Shown here: positions 1 through 5,228 of the stretch, piece by piece
Numbering within the stretch: position 1 is the stretch's first letter
Layout: each line of letters opens with the position of its first letter
Assembly (NCBI GenBank): GCA_005879255.1
Contig: VBKY01000545.1
Coordinates: 1-5,808 of the forward strand
Origin: Deltaproteobacteria bacterium
GTDB lineage: Bacteria > Desulfobacterota_B > Binatia > UBA9968
Length of the DNA: 5,808 nt
Direction: 5' to 3'
Position numbers and translations under genes: made by a program
Notes under the pieces: generated by a model
Told to the model about the DNA's origin: nothing
The model's input: only the letters and a program-made list of their open reading frames with translations
Database searches by the model: none

Positions 1-1
1 C

Positions 2-850
2 GGCACGGTGGAGCTCGGCCAGGGCGCTAAGACGATCATGAGCCAGATTGTCGCCGAAGAGTTGCGCGTGCCGCTCGAGCGCGTGGCGATTCGGCCTATC
101 GACACCGCGTTCACTCCCTTCGATCGATCCACCGGTTCGAGCCGTTCGACGACGGTGATGGGCAAAGCTGTCGAGTTGGCGGGCAGCGACGCGCGCCGGC
201 AAATCGTCGAACTGGCAACCGAACATTTCGAATGCCCCGAGGAGGCCGTCACTCTAAAAGACGGCGAAGCGATCGCCGGCGGTAAAAAAATTACTTACGG
301 CGAATTGATTCACAAGCACTTTGCCATGCAGGGCGGCGAGTTGGTCGGAACGGGGTACGCGCACAGTGGGATGGCGCCGACTCCGGCCAATCCGCTGTTC
401 TGGGAAATCGGCATTGGCGCAGTGGAAGTGTCAGTCGATCGGGAGACCGGCAAAGTTCACGTCGAAAAATATGTCACCGCGGCCGACGCCGGCAAAGCGA
501 TCCATCCGCTGCAATGCGAAGGACAAGATGAAGGCTCGGCGATGATGGGCTTTGGCCACACTTTCTATGAGACCTACCATTACGATGGCGGGCAAATCAT
601 CAACTCCACATTGGTCGATTACAAGGTGCCGACATTCGACGATGTGCCGGACGAGTTCGAATCGATCTTGATCGAAGACGGCAACGGGCCGGGCCCCTAC
701 GGCGCCAAAGGTTTGGGCGAGGGTGGCATTATTCCTGTGGCTCCCGCGGTCGCCAACGCCGTTTTCTGGAGCACGGGAGCGCGAGTCAAGTCGCTACCTT
801 TGACACCGGAAAAAGTCTGGCGGGCGATCAAGGAGACTCAGAAAGAATAG
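2..850 (+). CDS. Xanthine dehydrogenase family, molybdopterin-binding large subunit (C-terminal part, 5' truncated)
   Basis: This is the C-terminal part of a molybdenum hydroxylase large subunit (CoxL/XdhB/hydroxybenzoyl-CoA reductase alpha type). The family hydroxylates or dehydrogenates aromatic, heterocyclic or aldehyde substrates at a Mo-pterin cofactor. The frame is open from base 2, and the first residues (GTVELGQGAKT) match the family's internal 'G.VE.GQG' cofactor loop. The GTG at base 8 is therefore a valine codon and the true start lies upstream. Further signatures are GSSRSTTVMG (residues 43-52 counted from that GTG) and, near the end, GAKGLGEGG, whose Glu (about 238) is the conserved active-site glutamate. 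The 283 visible residues are roughly the last third of a protein usually near 750-800 aa. Medium and small subunits (FAD, 2Fe-2S) are not visible. The next gene starts 8 bases after the stop, so co-transcription is likely. Family assignment is firm; the substrate is unknown. Confidence 0.93.
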   Translation, partial: GTVELGQGAKTIMSQIVAEELRVPLERVAIRPIDTAFTPFDRSTGSSRSTTVMGKAVELAGSDARRQIVELATEHFECPEEAVTLKDGEAIAGGKKITYGELIHKHFAMQGGELVGTGYAHSGMAPTPANPLFWEIGIGAVEVSVDRETGKVHVEKYVTAADAGKAIHPLQCEGQDEGSAMMGFGHTFYETYHYDGGQIINSTLVDYKVPTFDDVPDEFESILIEDGNGPGPYGAKGLGEGGIIPVAPAVANAVFWSTGARVKSLPLTPEKVWRAIKETQKE

Positions 851-854
851 GAGG
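849..854 (+). promoter_or_regulatory. Ribosome binding site of the first binding-protein gene
   Basis: AGGAGG lies four bases before the ATG at 859 and overlaps the TAG stop of the molybdopterin subunit. Its position fixes the start of the binding protein and suggests translational coupling between the two genes. Confidence 0.75.
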
Positions 855-858
855 AAGA

Positions 859-1936
859 ATGCTCGGCAGGATTGGTCCTAACAGCAAGTTAGTCGTTCTT
901 ACCGTCCTATATTTATCCGTTGCGGCGCCGCAATCGGTTGGCGCGACGGTCGAAGAAACGCTCACGGCGCTAAATGCCAAACCGGCGGAAGAGCGGCAAA
1001 AAATATTGATGGAAAATGCCAGGAAGGAAGGCAGCATCAACTTTTACGCGGCCACCAACCTGCGCGATACTCAGGAAATCGTCGCGGGCTTCAATAAATT
1101 TTATCCCTTCGTCAAAGTCGGTATTAGCAGTCTCGGCGGCCCCGGCGTGTTGAATAAAGTGACGACCGAAGAGCGCGCCGGAGTCACCGTCGCGGACGTT
1201 GTGACGCTGACGGGAGGGTACGTTCCGGAGCTCATCGAGAAGAAAATGCTGGCGAAGTATCGAAGCCCGATGGTGCCGTTTGTGCGCAAAGGTTTTGTCG
1301 ATGCCGAAGGATATTGGCCGGGAGTCTACGCCATTGGCTACACGATTATCTATAACACCAGGCGCGTGTCGCAGAGAGAGGCTCCCAAACGATACGAAGA
1401 TTTGCTGCAACCGCGGTGGAAGAATAACCTGATCATGGACGCCGAAGCGCATGATCTACTCGCCGGTCTGATCGATCTTTGGGGAGAAGCAAAGGCGACG
1501 GCGTTTCTAAGGCAGCTCGCTCAAGAGCAGCGGGTCACTTTGGCGCGGCAGTCGCATACGTTCATGACGCAACTGGTTGCGACAGGAGAGCATGACGTTA
1601 TCGTCGACGGCTACATTCACAATGCCTTGGCGCTCAAAGAAAAAGGCGCGCCCATCGATTACATTGTGATGAACCCGACGATCGTCCGGCCGCCGTCCGT
1701 CATCGCCATCGTTGCGCGGGCACCGCATCCCTACGCCGCGGCCTTGTTCTTGGATTATCACCTTTCCAAAGAGGCGAGCGAAATCATGGTGAAAAATCAA
1801 GGCCGATGGGCGCCACGCAAAGATGTGCCCTGGACCGTGGAACCACAGGGGGATCTGCATGTTGTGCCGGCATTGCAGTGTGGTCCGAAAATTAGAAAAC
1901 CGGTCGCTAACAAAAAACTACGGAGGATTTGGATGA
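859..1936 (+). CDS. Periplasmic solute-binding protein, iron/family-1 type (ABC transporter component), with probable 3' frameshift
   Basis: This is a secreted binding protein of the AfuA/FbpA-like group (extracellular solute-binding protein family 1), which captures a ligand in the periplasm for an ABC importer. The N-terminus has a basic start, a hydrophobic core at residues 11-23 and a plausible cleavage site after VGA (about 29). The mature part begins with the family pattern 'ARKEGSINFYAAT' and continues with PGVLNKV, GVYAIGYTIIYNT, RWKNNLIMD and QGRWAPRKDV. As given, the frame does not stop: it reads on to 2394 into a ThDP-enzyme domain. After GPK (residue 344) the +1 frame reads LEN... 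and ends at a TGA at 1934-1936, overlapping the downstream ATG. GPKLE fits the usual end of such proteins better than the raw frame, so I place the end there, assuming one extra A in the A-run at 1888-1891. A true fusion would export a cytoplasmic enzyme domain, which seems unlikely. The ligand is unknown. Confidence 0.78.
1888..1936 (+). other. Junction joining the binding protein to the ComD-like domain (putative one-base indel)
   Basis: The frame starting at 859 passes unbroken through this stretch into the decarboxylase half and stops only at 2394, giving 511 codons. The segment contains an A4 run (1888-1891), an A6 run (1912-1917), a good GGAGG and an internal ATG at 1933. Dropping one base at the A4 run moves the upstream gene into a frame ending in TGA at 1934-1936, so stop and start form an ATGA overlap. 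The raw-frame linker (RKPVANKKLRRIW) looks like out-of-frame translation of a ribosome-binding-site region. Whether this is a mutation, a sequencing error or a genuine fusion cannot be settled from the sequence alone. Confidence 0.6.
1922..1926 (+). promoter_or_regulatory. Ribosome binding site of the ComD-like gene
   Basis: GGAGG lies six bases before the ATG at 1933, an ideal distance. A functional ribosome binding site inside the apparent 511-codon frame is the main sequence argument that the ComD-like half is, or recently was, a separate gene. Confidence 0.7.
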
Positions 1937-2394
1937 AACCGGAAAAAGCAAAACTGGTCGTCGACGGGCTCAAGGAAGCCGGCGTCGATTTCACTGCCGG
2001 CGTGCCCGACGCCCAGTTCATCGAAGTCTACAAAATGCTCGACGCCGACCCTGACATTCGCTACGTCGGCACCGCCAACGAAGCCGAGGCGGTGGGCGTT
2101 GGGTTCGGCGCGTGGTTCGGCGGAAAAAAGCCCGCGTTGATGCTTGCCACCTCCGGTTTGTTGGTGGCGACCTATCACTTGGCGCGCATCAATATTCTCC
2201 ACGAGGTCCCGCTTTTAGTCGTGATTCCCTACCGCGGCGATATCGGCGATCCGCGCTGGATGGGGCTTTATAAGAAAACAACTGAGCCCGGTCTGAATGC
2301 GATGGATATTCCCTACCGGGTCGTCAGCTGGCCGGGTGATATCGTCAGGACCATAAAAGAATGCAACGAGAGCGCGCGTGCTTGGCTCAGGTAA
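1933..2394 (+). CDS. ThDP-dependent decarboxylase, alpha (Pyr-domain) subunit, sulfopyruvate/phosphonopyruvate decarboxylase type (ComD-like)
   Basis: This 153-residue protein matches the N-terminal, pyrimidine-binding half of a thiamine-diphosphate enzyme. The closest known architecture is the split sulfopyruvate decarboxylase ComD/ComE, which converts sulfopyruvate to sulfoacetaldehyde and CO2; phosphonopyruvate decarboxylase is a related enzyme. The opening MKPEKAKLVVDGLKEAGVDF and the GVPDAQF loop (residues 23-29) are typical. The 'TANEAEAVGVGFGAW' segment carries the glutamate (E50) expected to activate the cofactor's aminopyrimidine ring, followed by ATSGLL at 72-77. The protein stops at ...SARAWLR, a little short of the roughly 165-170 residues usual for ComD, and lacks the usual final hydrophobic strand. 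It overlaps the next reading frame, which supplies the other half. In the raw sequence it is fused in frame to the preceding binding protein. Substrate identity (sulfo-, phosphono- or another 2-oxo acid) is not decided by the sequence. Confidence 0.8.
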   Translation: MKPEKAKLVVDGLKEAGVDFTAGVPDAQFIEVYKMLDADPDIRYVGTANEAEAVGVGFGAWFGGKKPALMLATSGLLVATYHLARINILHEVPLLVVIPYRGDIGDPRWMGLYKKTTEPGLNAMDIPYRVVSWPGDIVRTIKECNESARAWLR

Positions 2395-3017
2395 GTCGCT
2401 TGGCATTGATCAAAGAACTGGCATCGATCGTTCCCGAGGACGTGCTGGTGGTTTCGAGCATCGGCAACAACAGCGCGTTTTGGGGCGAACTGGCGGAACG
2501 AGAATCCAACCTGTTCCACGCGACGTTGGGGATGTGCAGCCCGGCGGCGCTGGGGCTTGCGCTCGCATTACCGAAGCGCAAAGTCATCGCGCTCGACGCC
2601 GATGGAAATCTTATTTTGAACCTGGGTGTTTTGGGAACGGTGGCCAACGAAAACGCGACCAATCTTATCATCCTGGTGATGGACAACCGCAATTACCTGG
2701 GCAGTCATAAAAAGGCGCCGGGAATGCCGACGGCGACCGGCGGTAAAATGAAACTGCAGGAAGTGGCAAAAGGCTGCGGCATTGCAAGTTCCCACACAAT
2801 TCAGGATGTCGCGACGTTTCGCGAGACCGTTCAGATGGGGCTTAAAAACGATGGGCCGCATTTTATTTGCGCGCAGATCGAGGCTATCGACACCGACAGG
2901 CCCGGCAAGAACAAGCGGATACCGGACCCGCGGGAGAACAAATATCAATTCGCCAAGTACATCGAACGGACGTCGGGCGTGCAAATCCTCGGCGGCGGTT
3001 TAGGCAATTTCGGTTGA
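2361..3017 (+). CDS. ThDP-dependent decarboxylase, beta (PP-domain) subunit, sulfopyruvate decarboxylase type (ComE-like)
   Basis: This is the diphosphate-binding half of the same ThDP enzyme and should pair with the ComD-like subunit in the cytoplasm. The ThDP/Mg signature is visible as DADGN (residues 79-83) followed about 27 residues later by MDNRNY (107-112), a variant of the canonical GDG...N motif with Ala in the first Gly position. SSIGNNSAFWGEL near the N-terminus and the glycine/alanine-rich 'GMCSPAALGLALALP' also fit. The only ATG in frame is 2361, which overlaps the alpha gene by 34 bases and has a weak Shine-Dalgarno. Homology appears to begin only around SRLALIKELA, so TTG at 2400, preceded by AGGT, is an alternative start giving about 205 residues. 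The ending is charged then glycine-rich (GGGLGNFG). The next gene begins 25 bases later. Confidence 0.83.
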   Translation: MQRERACLAQVSRLALIKELASIVPEDVLVVSSIGNNSAFWGELAERESNLFHATLGMCSPAALGLALALPKRKVIALDADGNLILNLGVLGTVANENATNLIILVMDNRNYLGSHKKAPGMPTATGGKMKLQEVAKGCGIASSHTIQDVATFRETVQMGLKNDGPHFICAQIEAIDTDRPGKNKRIPDPRENKYQFAKYIERTSGVQILGGGLGNFG

Positions 3018-3029
3018 TCCTATGTGCGC

Positions 3030-3034
3030 AGGAG
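3030..3034 (+). promoter_or_regulatory. Ribosome binding site deciding the start of the TauA-like gene
   Basis: AGGAG lies eight bases before the ATG at 3043. This favours 3043 over the in-frame ATG at 3022, which would add seven residues (MCAGVSK) ahead of an otherwise ordinary signal peptide and would have no ribosome binding site. Confidence 0.65.
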
Positions 3035-3042
3035 TTAGCAAG

Positions 3043-4017
3043 ATGAAACGGGTAACGAAAGATTTGATCCTTGCTCTCGGTGTATTCATGTCTGTCGTCG
3101 TCTCTCAGGCCCTTGCCGCGGAGTCGAAGAAAATCGTTTTTGCCTACTCCTCGATCGGGTCGATGGCGACCGGGGTCTGGATGGCCAAGGAAAGCGGCGC
3201 CTTCGAAAAGAACGGTATTCAGGCCGAGATTATCTTCATCTCCTCCGGTCCGGTGGTGGTTCAGGCTCTGATCGGCGGGGACTTGCAGGGTGGCAGTGCC
3301 GCCAGTAACGCCGTCATCAATGCCGTTTTGAGCGGCGCGCCGATCGTTGCGGTCGGAGGAACAGCCAACCGTCCCTATCATCGGCTTTTTGTGCAACAGG
3401 ACATCAATCGCATCGAAGATCTCAAAGGAAAAACTCTGGGCGTCACGCGTTTCGGCTCGATTACCGACAATCTGACGCGCATATTGCTGCGCAAACATGG
3501 CCTCGAAGGCGCCGTCAACGTGCGACAAATGGGCGGCACGCTCGAAGTCGCCGCGGCATTTCAAAATCGTCAGATCGCCGGCGCGGTGACAGGAGACCTG
3601 CGCGGGCCTTCTCAGACCGTGCCAAAGATCCTAGTAAGGCTCATCGACATGGGAATTCCCTACTCGATGAACATGATCGCGGTCTCGCGCGATTTATTGA
3701 AGCGCAACCCGGAAACCGTTGAAGGAGTTGTGCGTGCCTATGCCGAGGGTGTCGCGTTCATGAACCAAAACAAGGAACGAGCGCTTAAGATAATCGCCAA
3801 ATACGCCCATCTCGGAGACGCCAAGCAGGTCGAAGACCACTATCGCGATTCAGTAACCTATTTGGATCGCATACCGCGAGCCGAACCCGAGGCGGTGCAA
3901 ACGATTCTGGAGTTCATGGGCAAAAAGGGCGTTCCGGTGGAAACTTTCCAGGACAATTCGATCATCGAGAAGCTGACGCGCGAGGGGTTCTTCGATAAGC
4001 TGTATAAGAAGTCGTAG
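3043..4017 (+). CDS. ABC transporter substrate-binding protein, NMT1/THI5-like (nitrate/sulfonate/taurine type, TauA/SsuA family)
   Basis: This is a secreted binding protein of 324 residues, normal for the family. The signal peptide is clear: MKR, a hydrophobic core to about residue 20, and cleavage after SQALA (25). The mature chain opens with KKIVFAYSSIGS and the typical 'WMAKESGAFEKNGI' helix, then GGDLQGGSAASNAVINAVLSG (ligand-pocket region), RIEDLKGKTLGVTRFGSITD (start of the second lobe), LLRKHGLE and a C-terminal helical part with RNPETVEGVVRAYAEG. Such proteins bind small anions or organic ligands, including sulfonates, thiamine precursors and aromatic acids, for an ABC importer. No permease or ATPase gene is adjacent. 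It follows the ComE-like gene by 25 bases, probably in the same operon. Placement beside a sulfopyruvate-decarboxylase-like enzyme makes a sulfonate ligand an attractive but unproven idea. Confidence 0.9.
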   Translation: MKRVTKDLILALGVFMSVVVSQALAAESKKIVFAYSSIGSMATGVWMAKESGAFEKNGIQAEIIFISSGPVVVQALIGGDLQGGSAASNAVINAVLSGAPIVAVGGTANRPYHRLFVQQDINRIEDLKGKTLGVTRFGSITDNLTRILLRKHGLEGAVNVRQMGGTLEVAAAFQNRQIAGAVTGDLRGPSQTVPKILVRLIDMGIPYSMNMIAVSRDLLKRNPETVEGVVRAYAEGVAFMNQNKERALKIIAKYAHLGDAKQVEDHYRDSVTYLDRIPRAEPEAVQTILEFMGKKGVPVETFQDNSIIEKLTREGFFDKLYKKS

Positions 4018-4038
4018 TTCAAGCACCAGGATTCACCG

Positions 4039-4188
4039 TAAATTCGAAGCACGAAATCCGAAACTCGAAACAATATCAAATGACAAAATGATCCAATGTT
4101 TCAAACAGGCTCGATTCGAACTTGAGTTTTGGATTTTTTTCGAATTTTGAAAATTGTTTCGGATTTCGATATTCGAATTTCGAATTTA
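4039..4188. repeat. Long imperfect inverted repeat of TTCGAA-type units
   Basis: The arms are 4039-4077 and 4150-4188. By eye, 29 of 39 positions of the left arm match the reverse complement of the right arm, with TAAATTCGAA shared perfectly at the outer ends. Both arms contain 'CGAAA.YCCGAAAC'-like blocks, and the inner 72 bases continue the loose symmetry (for example TTCGAA at 4115-4120 and T7 at 4134-4140). The stretch is much more AT-rich than its surroundings and non-coding. Similar TTCGAA-rich hairpins occur between genes in many environmental genomes (from memory). It could be a dispersed palindromic repeat or a non-autonomous mobile relic. It may also act as an RNA hairpin ending or stabilising the upstream transcript. 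No transposase or target-site duplication is seen. Confidence 0.7.
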
Positions 4189-4257
4189 GGACGGGCGAAT
4201 AAAATTCTCCAGTCCCAGGATTATCGAAAAATTTGCGCAGGCTGCCGGCGCGATAGC

Positions 4258-4264
4258 GGAGGAG
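4258..4264 (+). promoter_or_regulatory. Ribosome binding site of the hydrolase gene
   Basis: GGAGGAG ends seven bases before the ATG at 4272, a strong site that fixes the start. Confidence 0.75.
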
Positions 4265-4271
4265 CGAAGCG

Positions 4272-5006
4272 ATGACAACAGTCGTGACACGCAACTTGAA
4301 AGAGGAGAAAGACGGTATCCAAGGCTACATTGCCCATCCGGACCGCGCGGAGAAAGGGCCCGGGCTGCTGCTCATTCATCAGCACTCCGGTCTTACCGGT
4401 TATCTCAAGACCGCGGCCTACCGATTCGCTCAGCTCGGCTACACGACGGTGATTCCGAATCTCTATCACATGCTCGGCTACCCGGCGGAGCAGCACATCG
4501 ACACGGGCACAGAGATTCAAAACAAAACGCCGGATCCGGATTTCGTCCGCGTCATCGACCGCGGCTGGCGCTATTGCCTTTCGCGCAACGACGTCGACGG
4601 TTCCCGCGTGGGCGTGGTCGGCTACTGCATGGGCGGGCGTATCGGTATTCACTTTGTCGCTGCCACGCCGGCGGCGCGCGCGTTCGTCGCCTACTATCCT
4701 TCGGTGCGCGACGAACAGCCTAGCAAAATCCGGCCGCGCCATCCTTATGAAGCCGCGCGGGAAATCAAATGTCCTTCCATGGTGCTCTACGGCGGCCAGG
4801 ATCGCACCAGCACCTTTGCGATCCAGCAAAAGCTGTTGGAAACTCTTCACGCCAACGGCCAGCCATTGGAATCGCACTACTTTCACTTTGGCAATCACGG
4901 CTTCGCCTCCACCGAATCGGACGGTTACCAGCCCTATCTCGCCGATCTCACCTGGCCGTTAGTGACGGAGTTCTTAGGGCGCGAGCTTATCGGACCTGCA
5001 CTGTAA
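4272..5006 (+). CDS. Dienelactone hydrolase family protein (alpha/beta hydrolase)
   Basis: This is a 244-residue cytoplasmic alpha/beta hydrolase of the carboxymethylenebutenolidase family, with no signal peptide. Classical members open dienelactones to maleylacetate in chloroaromatic breakdown. The catalytic triad is readable: Cys119 in the nucleophile elbow GYCMGG, Asp177 in YGGQDRTS and His209 in GNHGF. The length is close to the family's usual 230-250. In the classical enzyme a glutamate in the 'QE.FG' loop after the first long strand activates the cysteine. Here the aligned loop is IHQHSG (35-40), putting Gln at that place, so specificity or mechanism may differ from true dienelactone hydrolase. 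The gene is separated from the upstream cluster by the inverted repeat and may be transcribed independently. A role in ring-cleavage product or lactone hydrolysis is an inference from the family; the substrate is unknown. Confidence 0.9.
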   Translation: MTTVVTRNLKEEKDGIQGYIAHPDRAEKGPGLLLIHQHSGLTGYLKTAAYRFAQLGYTTVIPNLYHMLGYPAEQHIDTGTEIQNKTPDPDFVRVIDRGWRYCLSRNDVDGSRVGVVGYCMGGRIGIHFVAATPAARAFVAYYPSVRDEQPSKIRPRHPYEAAREIKCPSMVLYGGQDRTSTFAIQQKLLETLHANGQPLESHYFHFGNHGFASTESDGYQPYLADLTWPLVTEFLGRELIGPAL

Positions 5007-5048
5007 CGCTGGAATAGCGTCGTCGCGAAATAGATATCAGACCTTCTT

Positions 5049-5082
5049 CTCACCCTCGCCCAAAGGCAGAGGGCAGGGTGAG
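5049..5082. repeat. REP-like palindrome / possible terminator hairpin
   Basis: CTCACCCT-C-GCCC (5049-5061) pairs with GGGC-AGGGTGAG (5071-5082), giving a 12-pair GC-rich stem with one bulged base and a nine-base loop. It begins 43 bases after the hydrolase stop. There is no T-run after it, so it is not a classic intrinsic terminator. The CTCACCC...GGGTGAG shape resembles dispersed palindromes common between proteobacterial genes (recognised from memory). It may nevertheless terminate or protect the hydrolase transcript. Confidence 0.65.
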
Positions 5083-5153
5083 GTTCGTTATGCTAGAGTG
5101 CGGCAACGTCGCATCTATCCCACGGGTTGAGGAGTAAGCGGAAAATTATGATG

Positions 5154-5227
5154 AGAAAAAAAACTGAGAGAGAGCCGGGCACAGAGAGCAAAGGGCATAG
5201 CGCAGAAAAAAAACGCGCGAGAAAACT
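5154..5227 (+). repeat. Purine-rich low-complexity stretch with two A8 runs
   Basis: This segment is nearly all A and G on the + strand, with A8 runs at 5156-5163 and 5206-5213 and GAGAGAGAG, CAGAGAGCAAAGGGCAT and CGCAG blocks between them. It lies immediately before the start of the last gene and is open in that gene's frame back to ATG codons at 5148 and 5151. It would encode a 27-residue, highly charged extension ahead of the signal peptide. It looks like inserted simple-sequence DNA rather than coding sequence. Confidence 0.5.
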
Positions 5228-5228
5228 C

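Larger units (their letters stand above)
4018..4271. other. Intergenic region between TauA-like and hydrolase genes
   Basis: No coding potential is seen here on either strand. Most of it is the AT-rich inverted repeat listed separately. The last 80 bases regain the local base composition and lead into the hydrolase ribosome binding site. I could not identify a convincing sigma-70 promoter. The hydrolase may have its own promoter, since the gap is far longer than the others in the cluster. Confidence 0.6.

Noticed and set aside
8..10. GTG as the start codon of the first gene
   Set aside because: The frame is open upstream and the valine is part of the conserved G-T-V-E-L-G-Q-G loop in the interior of the family's proteins, so the gene is simply cut by the window edge.
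970..1452. 160-codon open frame on the minus strand
   Set aside because: It lies entirely opposite the first binding protein, with no ribosome binding site or family motif noticed.
1885..1895. Programmed ribosomal frameshift between the binding protein and the ComD-like gene
   Set aside because: There is no canonical slippery heptamer and no clear downstream stem. Producing the normal binding protein would need a +1 shift only to reach a stop codon. A simple indel is a better explanation.
2884..3564. 226-codon open frame on the minus strand
   Set aside because: It spans the end of the ComE-like gene and the start of the TauA-like gene, both strongly supported on the + strand. It has no domain signature.
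4039..4188. CRISPR array
   Set aside because: The repeated TTCGAA blocks are short, irregular and arranged as an inverted repeat, without regular spacers or cas genes.
4221..4898. 225-codon open frame on the minus strand
   Set aside because: It lies opposite the well-supported hydrolase, shows no recognisable motif and is Arg/Ala-rich. It is a product of codon bias in the sense gene.
5086..5095. Possible -10 promoter element (TATGCT) upstream of the last gene
   Set aside because: Only four of six bases match the consensus and no matching -35 lies at a suitable distance.
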